Shown here in pieces: positions 1-9,700 of a stretch of DNA of 64,000 bases (within the stretch, counting starts at the first letter, position 1; every line of letters starts with the position of its first letter). The notes beneath the pieces were generated by a model. The model made no database searches. It saw nothing but the letters and a program-made list of their open reading frames with translations, and was not told the DNA's origin. This DNA is from Verrucomicrobiia bacterium (lineage in GTDB: Bacteria; Verrucomicrobiota; Verrucomicrobiia; Limisphaerales; JADLHS01): the NCBI GenBank assembly GCA_023953615.1, contig JAMLJH010000001.1, positions 1,033,360-1,097,359 of the forward strand. The letters run 5' to 3'. A program made the translations under genes and the position numbers.

Positions 1-265
1 CGCCACCGATGAAAGCGGAGGTCAGCCAGCGCGAATCGGCCTGCTTGAGATCGGCCAAGAACCCGCGTCCGCCATCGCCTGTGCTGCCCATGGTGAAGGC
101 GAGCAGCAGCGCCAACACCAACACGCCGATGGCGTAATCCCAGTAAAAAAGTTGGAAGCGCCATTCCTTACTGGCCAGCTTTTGGGTGTTGGCCCAGGAG
201 CCCCAGCATAACATCGTGATGATGCACATCACCACGGCGACCGCGTATGATTCGATGATGATCAT
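1..265 (-). CDS. GRP/DMT-type sugar permease, N-terminal part (runs off left edge)
   Basis: This is the first 88 codons of a multi-spanning inner-membrane permease that continues beyond the left edge. The reading frame starts with ATG at 265 on the minus strand and stays open to the window boundary. The protein opens with a hydrophobic helix, then carries the motif CWGSWANTQKL near residues 20-30, followed by WRFQLFYWDY and a second hydrophobic segment. These features are typical of the ureide-permease/GRP sugar-transporter branch of the drug/metabolite transporter superfamily, common in Bacteroidetes, Planctomycetes and Verrucomicrobia. The substrate cannot be read from the fragment; a sugar or nucleoside is likely. 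The family call is good, and only its C-terminal two thirds are missing. Confidence 0.8.
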   Translation of the reverse strand, partial: MIIIESYAVAVVMCIITMLCWGSWANTQKLASKEWRFQLFYWDYAIGVLVLALLLAFTMGSTGDGGRGFLADLKQADSRWLTSAFIGG

Positions 266-901
266 AATGTGTTTTGAGTTCTAATTGGTTGCTGACAACT
301 GTCAATTCCCTTTCGGTTTTTGAGGCTACTTTTACAACAACAATATACAATCCGTCGGTTTGACCACGGCGAAACGGATGCAAACACCTGCTCCCTGCCG
401 CCATCAGTCGGTCCGGATATAATTAACTGACCATCTTTTAACACTCTCAATCGTTTGTGCAAGTACAAGTAAAAAGGACCATGGGAAAGACTGGAGACAT
501 CGTGACCCCGGTGGTTAAGCTCAAGATGTCGAGCCGCGCCGCAAACTGGGCCGTTGGTGGGGACGTTGGCGCTGATATTCCCGTTCCCGTCTGCAAATTT
601 TGCTCCCGCTTTGGCGTGTGCGGAAATGATCCGCACCTTCATTGTTTCGATGCAAACTTACGATCGAGCTTCACAATAGGGCGTGCAATAATCGTAAATT
701 TAACCGAAACTGAGACGATGCAACGCGCGTATCAATCATTGCCGCCGCCGGCGCCAAAAGGATCTCACTCGCCGGCAGCACCCGTAGCGTCATGGTTGTT
801 CGTCAGTGCTACCCATTCGACTACGTTCACCAACCGCCACCCGAGACCTCCACGATTAACGTCATGATGCCGGCGGCAATCCCTTGCAGAATTACGCGAC
901 G
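266..901. other. Intergenic region, no supported gene
   Basis: About 636 bases lie between the divergent permease and the Crp/FNR gene. Several open frames exist on both strands, but they overlap one another, show no family signature and have no convincing start context. I see no tRNA, no strong hairpin with a T-run and no TTGA-N6-TCAA box. It presumably holds the divergent promoters of both flanking genes. Confidence 0.5.
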
Positions 902-1618
902 ATGACGGCTTTGAGCGAACTTAAAACCATGGCGCTGGTGAATGTGCTGCGCGGTTGTCAGCTCTTCGCCGGATTGCCCCTGGCGGATCTGCAAAATGTG
1001 GCGGCCATCTCGACGATCAAGGCGTTGCGCAAAGGCGAGTATTTATTTCGCGAGACTACGCCCACGCACGGATTTTACGTGGTGCAAACCGGCGCGATCA
1101 ACGTGCATCGCGTCAGTGCGACCGGCAAGGAACAGATCATTCGCGTCTTTCGTCCCGGCGAATCGTTTGCGGAAGTGTCGCTCGCTTCCGAGCATGGTTA
1201 TCCCGCCGACGCCCGGGCGTTGGCGGATTCGCAAGTGGTGTTGGTGCAAAAAAGCGGCATCATCGCGCTGCTGAAACAACAGCCGACGCTCGCGTTGCGC
1301 ATGTTGAGCGCCATGAGCAGCCATTTGCGCGTGTTGGTGGGACAGTTGGAGGACCTGACGATGAAGGACGTCGAAACCCGCCTGGCCAACTGGCTCGTGA
1401 AACGGTGTCCGGATCGCGAAGGTCAGCAGCCGGTGTCAATCAAACTGCCCATGGCGAAGCGCGTGTTGGCCGCGGAGCTGGGCACGGTCAGTGAAACCCT
1501 TTCGCGCACTTTGGCGAAATTTCGGGAACTGCGATTGGTGACGGTAAAAGGCGCCACGATTACGGTTCTGTCGCCCGCCCAATTGTACGCGCTGCTGCGG
1601 CGCAACCTCGGCGAATGA
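902..1618 (+). CDS. Crp/FNR-family transcriptional regulator (FNR/DNR-like DNA recognition)
   Basis: A 238-residue cytoplasmic regulator with an N-terminal cyclic-nucleotide-binding-type beta-roll (about residues 15-130), a long dimerisation helix and a C-terminal winged helix-turn-helix. The frame is open from a TTG at 884, but ATG 902 gives the normal family start. The recognition helix reads TVSETLSRTL; the E-x-x-S-R pattern is the one FNR uses to read TTGAT-N4-ATCAA. There is no N-terminal cysteine cluster, so it is not an oxygen-sensing iron-sulfur FNR; a DNR/NnrR-like nitric-oxide sensor is a reasonable guess. It sits 99 bp upstream of the molybdenum-cofactor operon. Matching boxes precede the nor and DUF2249/NnrS operons of this window, which makes it the candidate regulator of both. 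Confidence 0.88.
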   Translation: MTALSELKTMALVNVLRGCQLFAGLPLADLQNVAAISTIKALRKGEYLFRETTPTHGFYVVQTGAINVHRVSATGKEQIIRVFRPGESFAEVSLASEHGYPADARALADSQVVLVQKSGIIALLKQQPTLALRMLSAMSSHLRVLVGQLEDLTMKDVETRLANWLVKRCPDREGQQPVSIKLPMAKRVLAAELGTVSETLSRTLAKFRELRLVTVKGATITVLSPAQLYALLRRNLGE

Positions 1619-1717
1619 TTCGACTCGTTTCCAACCAAATCATGAACTCGATCCCCACCAACATCACCGCCGGAAATCACTATCAACCCGTTCCGATCCG
1701 CGCGATCGACCAATGAC

Positions 1718-1954
1718 ATGCGTATTCTTTTCTTTGCTCAACTCAAGGATATCACCCGCTGCGCAGAGATGACCTTGACCGGCGCGGCGACTGACGCCGA
1801 CGGAATTTGGCGCGCGGTCCTGGCGGTGCATCCGGGATTGGAACGATTTCGCGGTTCGGTTCGCCTGGCGAAAAATTCCGAATACGCCACACCGGACACC
1901 CGGTTCACTGAAACGGACGAAGTGGCTCTGATTCCTCCCGTGTCCGGCGGTTGA
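1718..1954 (+). CDS. moaD: Molybdopterin synthase sulfur carrier subunit MoaD
   Basis: A 78-residue ubiquitin-fold protein ending in the diagnostic Gly-Gly (PPVSGG), which is adenylated and thiocarboxylated so that sulfur can be passed to precursor Z (cPMP) by MoaE. Length matches the family (about 80). The internal DEVALIPPVSGG tail is the standard MoaD C-terminus. It is the first gene of the Moco operon and lies 10 bp before the moaE-moeA fusion, so partner subunits are adjacent. The activating MoeB-type enzyme is not in the window. Confidence 0.93.
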   Translation: MRILFFAQLKDITRCAEMTLTGAATDADGIWRAVLAVHPGLERFRGSVRLAKNSEYATPDTRFTETDEVALIPPVSGG

Positions 1955-1964
1955 AACAGCGCGC

Positions 1965-3578
1965 ATGCAAATCCAAATTCAACTCACCAATAAACCAATC
2001 CCCGAGCACCTGCCGCAGCCGGCCATCGCCCGGCTCGGGGCTTGGGTGGAATTTCGCGGCGTCGTGCGGGGCGAAGAGAATGGTGAACCCATCGCCGCGT
2101 TGGAATACGAAGCGTACGCGCCGATGGCCGAACGCGAAATCCGCCGCCTGCTGAATGACCTCGCGCAAACCAGCCCCGGCCTGGCGGTGCAGGTGATTCA
2201 CCGCGTCGGCACTATTTCGGTGGGCGAAACGGCAGTTTACGTCGGCGTGGCGGCTGTGCATCGCGCGGAAGCGTTTACACTGCTCACCGAATTCATGAAC
2301 TGCTTGAAGCAGGACGTGCCGATCTGGAAACGGCGCGCGCGGCCGCAAGTAAGTTCTGCGCCCGCAGCCGTAACTTCGTCCGTAGCTGCTTCGGGCAAAG
2401 CCGCCTCAGCCATCGAGGTGCTGCAATTGCTCAGCAAGCTCTGTTTGCCATTGGCGACCGAGCGCGTTCCCTTAACCGAAGCGCGCGGCCGGGTCCTGCG
2501 GGAAGCGGTCTGTGCGCCCGAGGATCAACCGCCTTTCGATCGCTCGGCGGTGGACGGTTACGCCGTGCGGCTGGATGATGCGTCCGCGACGTTCCAAATC
2601 GTGGATGAAATCCGCGCGGGCGACTGGAAACCGCGCCCGCTGGAACGCGGCCAGGCCGTGCGCATCGCCACCGGCGGCGCTTTGCCGGCTGACAATTTGC
2701 AAGTGGTGATGAAGGAATTCGCCCAGGTGCAGGGCAACACTTTGACATTCTCTGAACGCGATGCCGAACGCTATATTCGCCGGCGCGGCGAGGATGCAAC
2801 CGCGGGTCAGCAACTGTTGGACGTTGGCGCGGTGTTATCGGCGGGCGCGCTCGGCTTGCTCGCCAGCGTTGGCTGCACAAACCCGTTGGTTACGCGACGA
2901 CCGAACACGTTGCATCTGGCGACCGGAAATGAAATTGTGGCGCCGGAACAGAATCCCACGCGCGGCCAGATTCGCGACTCCAATTCAACACTAGTGCGTG
3001 AGATTCTTGGTCAATGGAAGTTGGTTGCCCAGCAACGTCGCCTGGCCGAAGACGAGGCCCAACTGGCCGCGGAATTGCAGCATCTCGATCCGACGCTTGA
3101 TCTGTTGTTGATCTCGGGTGGCGCGAGCGTCGGGAAACATGATTTCACCCGCCGCCGGCTGGAGGACGCCGGCTTCAAAATTCACGTCAGCAAAGCCAAT
3201 GTCCGTCCCGGCAAACCACTCATCGTGGCGCAACGCGGCAACACGCTCGCGTTTGGTCTGCCCGGCAATCCTCTGGCGCACTTTGTGTGTTTGCACTTGT
3301 ACGTGCGCATCGCGCTGGCGCATTGGTCGGCGGTGGCGGAAAAACCCGGATTTCAGAGGGGTCGGCTCGCGACGGAACTGCGGGCCGACGGCAATCCGCG
3401 CGAAACCTTCTGGCCGGCGCGATATGATTGGAGAGACGGAGCCGCCGCGTTGACGCCATTGCGTTGGAGCAGTTCCGGCGATCTCACGGCTTTGGCGGAA
3501 GCGAATGCGTTGCTGCGCGTCGCCAGTGGAACTGAGACCCTGCCGCCCGGCAGCGCGGTGGCGTTTTGGCCGTGTTAA
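1965..3578 (+). CDS. moaE-moeA: MoaE-MoeA fusion: molybdopterin synthase large subunit plus molybdopterin molybdenumtransferase
   Basis: A 537-residue protein that joins two Moco enzymes. Residues 1-128 are MoaE, which converts cPMP to molybdopterin; the active-site lysine region is visible as FMNCLKQDVPIWKRRA. An Ala/Pro/Ser-rich linker (about 129-148) follows. Residues 149-537 are MoeA, which inserts molybdate into adenylated molybdopterin; motifs are PPFDRSAVDGYAV, LATGNEIV followed by GQIRDSN, LLISGGASVGKHDF and VRPGKPL. MoaE alone is about 150 residues and MoeA about 400, so both halves are essentially complete. No frameshift or stop separates them. These steps are not consecutive (Mog acts between), so the fusion is unusual. 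It lies between moaD and moaC, with 7 bp to moaC. Confidence 0.93.
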   Translation: MQIQIQLTNKPIPEHLPQPAIARLGAWVEFRGVVRGEENGEPIAALEYEAYAPMAEREIRRLLNDLAQTSPGLAVQVIHRVGTISVGETAVYVGVAAVHRAEAFTLLTEFMNCLKQDVPIWKRRARPQVSSAPAAVTSSVAASGKAASAIEVLQLLSKLCLPLATERVPLTEARGRVLREAVCAPEDQPPFDRSAVDGYAVRLDDASATFQIVDEIRAGDWKPRPLERGQAVRIATGGALPADNLQVVMKEFAQVQGNTLTFSERDAERYIRRRGEDATAGQQLLDVGAVLSAGALGLLASVGCTNPLVTRRPNTLHLATGNEIVAPEQNPTRGQIRDSNSTLVREILGQWKLVAQQRRLAEDEAQLAAELQHLDPTLDLLLISGGASVGKHDFTRRRLEDAGFKIHVSKANVRPGKPLIVAQRGNTLAFGLPGNPLAHFVCLHLYVRIALAHWSAVAEKPGFQRGRLATELRADGNPRETFWPARYDWRDGAAALTPLRWSSSGDLTALAEANALLRVASGTETLPPGSAVAFWPC

Positions 3579-3585
3579 AAATGAA

Positions 3586-4032
3586 ATGAAAAAATTCTCG
3601 CATCTGGATGGTCAAGGTTCGGCGCACATGGTGAACGTGGGCGCAAAACCCACGCAACGCCGGCGTGCCCGGGCGGTGGCGGCGCTGGTTTGCCAGCCAG
3701 CAACCCTTCGCGCGCTGCGCCGCAACGCGCTGCCGAAAGGCGACGTGTTGACCGTGGCGCAAGTCGCCGGCATCCAGGCGGCCAAGCGTACTGCGGAGTT
3801 GATTCCACTCTGTCATCCACTGGCCTTGTGCCATGTGGCGGTAAATTTTAAGGTGCAACGGGATCGAGTAATCGTGGAATGTGCAACTGAAACCCAGGCG
3901 CCGACGGGCGTGGAGATGGAAGCGTTAACCGGCGCGAGTGTCGCGGCGTTGACGCTTTACGACATGTGCAAAGCCGTGGATAAAACCATGAGCATCGAAG
4001 GCGTGCGCGTCACCGAAAAGGTGAAGGAATGA
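3586..4032 (+). CDS. moaC: Cyclic pyranopterin monophosphate synthase MoaC
   Basis: A 148-residue enzyme that works with MoaA to turn GTP into cyclic pyranopterin monophosphate in the first stage of Moco synthesis. Family hallmarks are LPKGDVLTVAQVAGIQAAK, ELIPLCHPL, GVEMEALTGASVAALT and YDMCKAVDK. The frame is open from 3505, inside the preceding gene, but ATG 3586 gives the normal N-terminus (MKKFSHLDGQGSAHMV). An ATG at 3581 is in another frame and stops after two codons. No Shine-Dalgarno sequence is obvious, so reinitiation after the moeA stop at 3578 is plausible. The end overlaps mog by 4 bp. Confidence 0.94.
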   Translation: MKKFSHLDGQGSAHMVNVGAKPTQRRRARAVAALVCQPATLRALRRNALPKGDVLTVAQVAGIQAAKRTAELIPLCHPLALCHVAVNFKVQRDRVIVECATETQAPTGVEMEALTGASVAALTLYDMCKAVDKTMSIEGVRVTEKVKE

Positions 4033-4526
4033 AGATTGGTCGCGTCACCATTAGTGATCGGGCCAGCACCGGCGTTTACGCGGACCGGAGCGGGCCGGAG
4101 ATTGAAGCGGTCCTGCGGGAGTTCCTCCCGGAAGCGCAGTTCCATGCGGAGCTGCTGCCGGATGAACCGGATCAAATCAGCGCGGTGCTGCGCCGGCTTA
4201 CGGACGAATTGGCCTGCGATCTCGTCGTGACCACGGGCGGAACGGGAATCACCCCGCGCGACGTCACTCCGGAAGCGACGCGATCAGTTTTGGACCGTGA
4301 ACTGCCCGGCTTCGGCGAGGCGATGCGAATGGGTTCGTTCGCCACGGTCAAAACCGCCATTCTCTCCCGGGCCATCGCGGGAACGCGCGGACGCAGTTTG
4401 ATCCTCAACCTGCCCGGCAAACCTTCCGCGGTGCGGGAGTGTTTGGAGATTCTTGCGCCAGCGCTCACCGAAGCTCTGGCGTTGTTGCGCGAAGGCGAAG
4501 CGCACGTTTGCGGACAAACGAAATGA
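4029..4526 (+). CDS. mog: Molybdopterin adenylyltransferase (MogA/MoaB family)
   Basis: A 165-residue protein that activates molybdopterin with ATP before molybdenum insertion by MoeA. The core motif TTGGTGITPRDVTPEAT, then PGFGEAMRMGS and LILNLPGKPSAVRECL, match MogA closely; these residues bind the pterin and nucleotide. Length and the AILSR segment favour MogA over the shorter MoaB. Both ends overlap neighbours by 4 bp (ATGA), with moaC before it and moaA after it, so translation is likely coupled. MoaB-type adenylyltransferases catalyse the same step in other lineages, so the functional call is firm even if the symbol is debated. Confidence 0.92.
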   Translation: MKIGRVTISDRASTGVYADRSGPEIEAVLREFLPEAQFHAELLPDEPDQISAVLRRLTDELACDLVVTTGGTGITPRDVTPEATRSVLDRELPGFGEAMRMGSFATVKTAILSRAIAGTRGRSLILNLPGKPSAVRECLEILAPALTEALALLREGEAHVCGQTK

Positions 4527-5506
4527 CGCGCATGGACTCGTTTGGCCGCACCATTGATTACTTCCGCATCTCGGTCACCGACCGGTGCAACGAGCGTTGT
4601 CTGTATTGCATGCCCGAGGGCTACAAAGGCTGGGAGCAAAAAGCGGATCACCTGAGCGGCGCGGAAATTTTGCGCGTGGTTCGGGTGGCAGCGGGTCTGG
4701 GCTTTCGCAAATTCCGCCTGACCGGCGGCGAGCCGTTGGTTCGCACAGACCTGGTGGAGATTGTGCGCTCCATGCGAGCGCTCCCCGGCGTGGAGCACAT
4801 CGGCATTTCCACGAACGGCTTAAAGCTCGCCGCGCTGGCGCAACCGCTGCGCGATGCCGGGGCGCAGACCGTAAACGTCAGCTTGGACACATTGGATCCG
4901 GCGCTCTACCACCGCATCACCGGAGGCGATGTGAATCGGGTGCTCGCGGGCATTCACGCCGCGGTCCAAGCCGGTTTCACCAGCGTAAAATTAAACCTGG
5001 TGCTGATGCGCGGGGTGAACGAGAACGGGATTTGGCCGCTCGTATTGTTCGCCGCCGAACACGAATTGCCGCTCCGCCTCATTGAGTTGATGCCGCTCAC
5101 CCGCACCGACGTGTTGACGGAAAAAAATTTCCTCGGCGTCGGCGAAGCGATGGCTTTGCTGCGGCAGCACGACGAATTGATTCCGCAACCGGATTGGCGG
5201 TTGGGGTTTGGCCCGGCCCGGTATTACCAGCTCCAGCGCACGGGGGCGCGGGTGGGATTCATCGGCGCGATGACCAATCTGCACTTCTGCGAAGCCTGCA
5301 ACAAAATGCGCCTGACCGCCGATGGCAAAATCCGTCCGTGCCTGGGCGATCACGGCGAGATTGATCTGCGCGAAACCTTGCGCAACACGACCGATGACGC
5401 GGCGGTGCGCGAACTATTTTTGCTCGCCTTGCAACGCAAACCGCTCGAACACTCCTTCCGAAGCGCGTACCAACCGCGCCGGCCCATGACCGCCATTGGC
5501 GGATGA
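4523..5506 (+). CDS. moaA: GTP 3',8-cyclase MoaA (radical SAM)
   Basis: A 327-residue radical-SAM enzyme that starts Moco synthesis by cyclising GTP. The N-terminal cluster motif is C-N-E-R-C-L-Y-C (CX3CX2C), followed by TGGEPLVR. The C-terminal second cluster is seen in HFCEACNKMRLTADGKIRPC (C-x2-C-x13-C), which binds the substrate. The protein ends in the essential Gly-Gly. The frame is open further upstream, but ATG 4523 overlaps the mog stop as ATGA and gives the standard start MTRMDSFGRTIDYFRIS. It is the last gene of the operon, with a GC-rich hairpin just after it. Confidence 0.95.
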   Translation: MTRMDSFGRTIDYFRISVTDRCNERCLYCMPEGYKGWEQKADHLSGAEILRVVRVAAGLGFRKFRLTGGEPLVRTDLVEIVRSMRALPGVEHIGISTNGLKLAALAQPLRDAGAQTVNVSLDTLDPALYHRITGGDVNRVLAGIHAAVQAGFTSVKLNLVLMRGVNENGIWPLVLFAAEHELPLRLIELMPLTRTDVLTEKNFLGVGEAMALLRQHDELIPQPDWRLGFGPARYYQLQRTGARVGFIGAMTNLHFCEACNKMRLTADGKIRPCLGDHGEIDLRETLRNTTDDAAVRELFLLALQRKPLEHSFRSAYQPRRPMTAIGG

Positions 5507-5513
5507 ATCGGAT

Positions 5514-5531
5514 CGGGCCGAGGCTGGCCCG
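5514..5531. terminator. GC-rich hairpin between convergent moaA and tonB
   Basis: CGGGCC at 5514-5519 pairs with GGCCCG at 5526-5531 around a 6-nt loop in the 46-bp gap between two convergent genes. No T-run follows on either strand, so it is a weak candidate for a bidirectional stop signal. Confidence 0.35.
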
Positions 5532-5552
5532 CCCGCGTCCATCCCCTCCATC

Positions 5553-6377
5553 TCAAGGGTGTAATTGGAAACGCACCGGCACTTCGATTTCTGACGACAA
5601 CGCTTTGCGCCCCATACGGGCTGGCTCAAATTCCCAATCCTGAACGGCGCGCAATGCGGCCTCGTCCAGCACCGCCACGCCGGAACTTTGCTTCACCATC
5701 ACCTGGGTCGCCCGACCTTCGGCGCTCACCGTGACGGACAATAAAACCAACCCTTCCTGGCGACGGCGCCGCGCCGCCAAAGGGTACACCGGTTCAGGAT
5801 TCTTACGATAGTTCGGTTGGGCGCGCACACCGATCGGAGCAAGCCCCGAAATTGCGTTGTTCCCGGTTGCCTCCAAACGGACTGCTCCCGACACAGGCTT
5901 TTGAGTGGCGTGGATTCCGGTTGAGACCGATGCGGGGGCCGGAGCCGGTGGAGTCATTGGCGGCGAAATCGGAGCGCCGGCGGACGGCGTAACGAAGTCG
6001 CTTGGCGGTAGCGGTTCGGGTTCAGGTTCTGGTTCAATCGCCACTTCAGCCACAGGCGGCGGCGGCGGTTCTGGCAGCACCACTGGTCTCGGTTCGGATA
6101 CCGGTTCTGGCGGCGGCGGAGGCAGCGGCGGGGGCGGCGGAATTGGATTTGGAACGACGGCCGACGGTGTTTCCTTTGGTAACACAGCAACCAGTTCAGC
6201 GGGAGCGGCAACGAGCGAAAGAACCGTTTCCGAATCCCGGCGACCATCAGGGAGCGGCGCCGCCCCCCAACCAAACCCGCCCCAGACCACGACGGCGGAA
6301 AGGACCGCGTGCGCCGCCAGCGAGACACATAAAGCAAGCTGGAATCCCGTCAGTTTCACTGATCCACCCCTTCTCAA
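5553..6377 (-). CDS. tonB: TonB energy-transducing protein
   Basis: A 274-residue periplasm-spanning protein that passes inner-membrane proton-motive energy to outer-membrane receptors. After a short basic N-terminus comes one hydrophobic anchor (about residues 10-38), then a long proline/glutamate-rich stretch (about 75-160) able to span the periplasm. The C-terminal TonB domain (about 195-274) contains YPLAARRRRQEGLVLLSVTV and VQDWEFEPAR. The start codon overlaps the end of the upstream TonB-dependent receptor by 4 bp, so the pair is probably dedicated. ExbB and ExbD are not in the window and must come from elsewhere. Confidence 0.9.
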   Translation of the reverse strand: MRRGGSVKLTGFQLALCVSLAAHAVLSAVVVWGGFGWGAAPLPDGRRDSETVLSLVAAPAELVAVLPKETPSAVVPNPIPPPPPLPPPPPEPVSEPRPVVLPEPPPPPVAEVAIEPEPEPEPLPPSDFVTPSAGAPISPPMTPPAPAPASVSTGIHATQKPVSGAVRLEATGNNAISGLAPIGVRAQPNYRKNPEPVYPLAARRRRQEGLVLLSVTVSAEGRATQVMVKQSSGVAVLDEAALRAVQDWEFEPARMGRKALSSEIEVPVRFQLHP

Positions 6378-8578
6378 AATCGCGCCGCGAGCGCGAAGCG
6401 CGCCTGGATGGGTTCAACCGGGTGAAAATGAATTTGCGTTTCTGGCGTATCGCCTGGGCGCACCCGCGATTCGTACGCATAATCAATATCGTGATCCCGC
6501 CGGTTGAGCAAATTGAACACCTCCGCCGTCAACGTCCAGGTTTGATTGAAGCGATAACCCAGCCGGGCACCGAGCAAAATGGTGCTGCCGGAGCGGAACG
6601 AATTATCCTCCATGAGCGGGCGCGGCCCAAAGTAGCGCAGGCGCAAACCGGCGAACCAACCGGCGTCACTGGTATAAGTGATGCCGGCGGCAATCACGCT
6701 TTCAATCGAACCGGGAATGTGTCGGCCCACCGGATCATGATCCCGAAATTCAGCGTGCGAGAAGGAGAAGTCCGCGTCCAGCGTGAGGCGCTGGGCCAGC
6801 GTGTAGTAGTTGGCCCATTCCACGCCGTAACGACGACTGGGCCGACTGGCTTCGGTGGTGCCCGCATCACCGATGAACACGAGTTCCGAATCCATATCCA
6901 ACCACCAAACCGACACGGTGCTGTGCAATCCCTCCAGCGCCAGCGTGCGCACGCCCACTTCCGCTCCGTAAGTTTGCACCAGTGGATCAGCCCGCGGCAC
7001 CGGATTGCCGGTAAGGGGGTCCATTCGCGTCGTGGTCCCGCGACCGTCGTTGCTGTGAAAACCCAGTCCGCCTTGCGCGTAAACTTCCGTCCTGGCCCAG
7101 GGACCAAAAATCAAGCTGGCTTTGGGACTGCCAATCGCCGCCGTGCGTTCGCCGGAATTAATCGGCAGATTGCTGTCCACGTCATAATAATAAAGATCGC
7201 CCCGCAGTCCGACGACGCTGCGCAGCTTCTCGGCCCATTGGATGCGGTTTTCGTAGTACCCGCCAAAACTCGTTTGCAACACATCATCGGCGCGCGTCGT
7301 GGCCGAGAGTACGCGACCGTCATCCGCGTTGACCTTGTCCACCCGCTGACCGGCCTGGGTTTGATACAGGCCATTGCGGATCACGTCATTCCGCAGTTGC
7401 AAACCGAAGGTATTCTCCACGTCACGCGCGAACCATTCATTGAACCACGTGTGCCCGGCATTCGCTCCGGCGACCCAGCGCCGATCCGTCTGTTCAAATT
7501 GATCGCCGCGATTGGTGTCCACGAGGAAGTAAGTGAAATCCGAGATGAGATCGAGGTCGTAATAAAAACTGTAAGCGGCCAGACGAGTGGCGGAGTTTGC
7601 GTCGGCACGGTTCCATTCCGCTTGAAGACTGTAGCGTTGTGAATCGCCTCCCGTCGTATCGTTGAGCGAACCGAAAAACGGCACCAAACCATCCGCGACC
7701 GCGCTGGCGGCCACTTGATCGCTCGAAGCCCATTTCCCGTGATAACCACGCGCCGTGACGCTCCAGCCATTGGCAGCATCGCCCTGACTGTAAGTCAACA
7801 GACCATTGAATTTCTGATAGTCATCCGGGCGTTTCCACGGGCCGTCGTAATGATACGCCTCCAAACCGTAGAGCAGATGTCCCGATCCCACCTGGGGCGA
7901 GGCGGCAAACACGCCGCGCATGAATCCGTACATGCCTCCTTCCACCTGCGCGAGGCTTTGAGGCAGCACCTTGAACGTCTCCAGATGCGCCGCGCCCGCC
8001 GAGGCGAAATCGCCGTTCTCCGCGTAATAAACGCCCTTCTGATAATTGACCCGCTGCACCAGTTCCGGGATCACGATGTTCATATCGGTGTAACCCTGTC
8101 CGTGGCCGTGCGTGGGTAGATTCACCGGCATGCCATCGAGCAACGTGGCAAAATCCGTCCCGTGATCCAGATTGAAACCGCGCAGAAAATACTGGTTCGC
8201 TTTGCCGCCGCCCGCGTGTTGCGTGATGATGACCCCCGGCACCGTCTCCAATACTTCGCCCGCTCGCGCCGTCGGTCGCGCCTCGAGTTGGCGCGCGCCA
8301 ACCGTTCCCTCCGTCGCCGAATCCGCCACCCCAATCAGACTGTCCGCGCGACCTTCCACCACCACCTCCGGCAGCCGCACCGGTGCGGGCGCGTTGGTCG
8401 TTGGTTGCGCGATAAGTTCACCCGGACTGCTGACGACCCCAAGGAGAACACCGGCCGCGCCCAACCATCGGACAACGCTTCGGCGGAAGCACCGCAGAAG
8501 GCAAAAGTAATTTGAGTCTTTAAGTCGTCCGATTCTCCGTACGGATTCCATCATTATTATCAAGTTAGGTGGACGCAT
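6374..8578 (-). CDS. TonB-dependent outer-membrane receptor
   Basis: A 734-residue outer-membrane beta-barrel receptor for an unknown ligand. The frame is open upstream to 9004 inside nadC, but ATG 8578 follows AGGTGA at a good distance and leads into a plausible signal peptide ending near ELIAQP. A TonB-box-like LPEVVVEGRA comes next. The plug domain (about residues 95-210) contains QYFLRGFNLDHGTDF and HGHGQGYTDMN, followed by YYAENGDFASAGAA; these mark a widespread receptor subfamily without a firmly known substrate. The barrel ends with the C-terminal aromatic FALAARF. It is co-transcribed with tonB. Nothing nearby identifies the ligand; the Moco genes face it convergently and need not be related. 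Confidence 0.9.
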   Translation of the reverse strand: MRPPNLIIMMESVRRIGRLKDSNYFCLLRCFRRSVVRWLGAAGVLLGVVSSPGELIAQPTTNAPAPVRLPEVVVEGRADSLIGVADSATEGTVGARQLEARPTARAGEVLETVPGVIITQHAGGGKANQYFLRGFNLDHGTDFATLLDGMPVNLPTHGHGQGYTDMNIVIPELVQRVNYQKGVYYAENGDFASAGAAHLETFKVLPQSLAQVEGGMYGFMRGVFAASPQVGSGHLLYGLEAYHYDGPWKRPDDYQKFNGLLTYSQGDAANGWSVTARGYHGKWASSDQVAASAVADGLVPFFGSLNDTTGGDSQRYSLQAEWNRADANSATRLAAYSFYYDLDLISDFTYFLVDTNRGDQFEQTDRRWVAGANAGHTWFNEWFARDVENTFGLQLRNDVIRNGLYQTQAGQRVDKVNADDGRVLSATTRADDVLQTSFGGYYENRIQWAEKLRSVVGLRGDLYYYDVDSNLPINSGERTAAIGSPKASLIFGPWARTEVYAQGGLGFHSNDGRGTTTRMDPLTGNPVPRADPLVQTYGAEVGVRTLALEGLHSTVSVWWLDMDSELVFIGDAGTTEASRPSRRYGVEWANYYTLAQRLTLDADFSFSHAEFRDHDPVGRHIPGSIESVIAAGITYTSDAGWFAGLRLRYFGPRPLMEDNSFRSGSTILLGARLGYRFNQTWTLTAEVFNLLNRRDHDIDYAYESRVRPGDTPETQIHFHPVEPIQARFALAARF

Positions 8579-8776
8579 GACCGTCACCTGGTTCATGCAA
8601 ATTGCTGAAAGTTTTTTGTGCGGACCATATTTATCAGCAGCCATCCGCCTGAGCCGGTGCAATTTCGCGCCAACACTAATCGGCGAAATATGGCGTGTCG
8701 AGCCATTAGCAGAAATGCCGGGGCGCGCGCGGTGAATTTGCTTTTGCCGGGGTGCGTTTGCACTCATCTTGCCAGA

Positions 8777-9628
<852 letters not shown>

Positions 9629-9700
9629 CTCGAGGTGCGCTTCAAGTCACTCGGCGGGCCGACGATCACGCGACGGAGCCGGCGCTTTGAGTCGGAACAT

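Noticed and set aside
262..642. 126-codon minus-strand open frame
   Set aside because: It overlaps a plus-strand frame, has no family signature and runs into the permease gene; likely chance.
457..867. 136-codon plus-strand open frame before the Crp/FNR gene
   Set aside because: Low-complexity, no motif, no ribosome-binding site; likely chance in GC-rich DNA.
1619..1717. Possible Moco riboswitch before moaD
   Set aside because: The 99-bp gap shows no recognisable Moco-riboswitch core or strong stems.
6002..7642. 546-codon plus-strand open frame
   Set aside because: It is the antisense shadow of the TonB-dependent receptor and tonB, and contains low-complexity shadow sequence of the proline-rich region.
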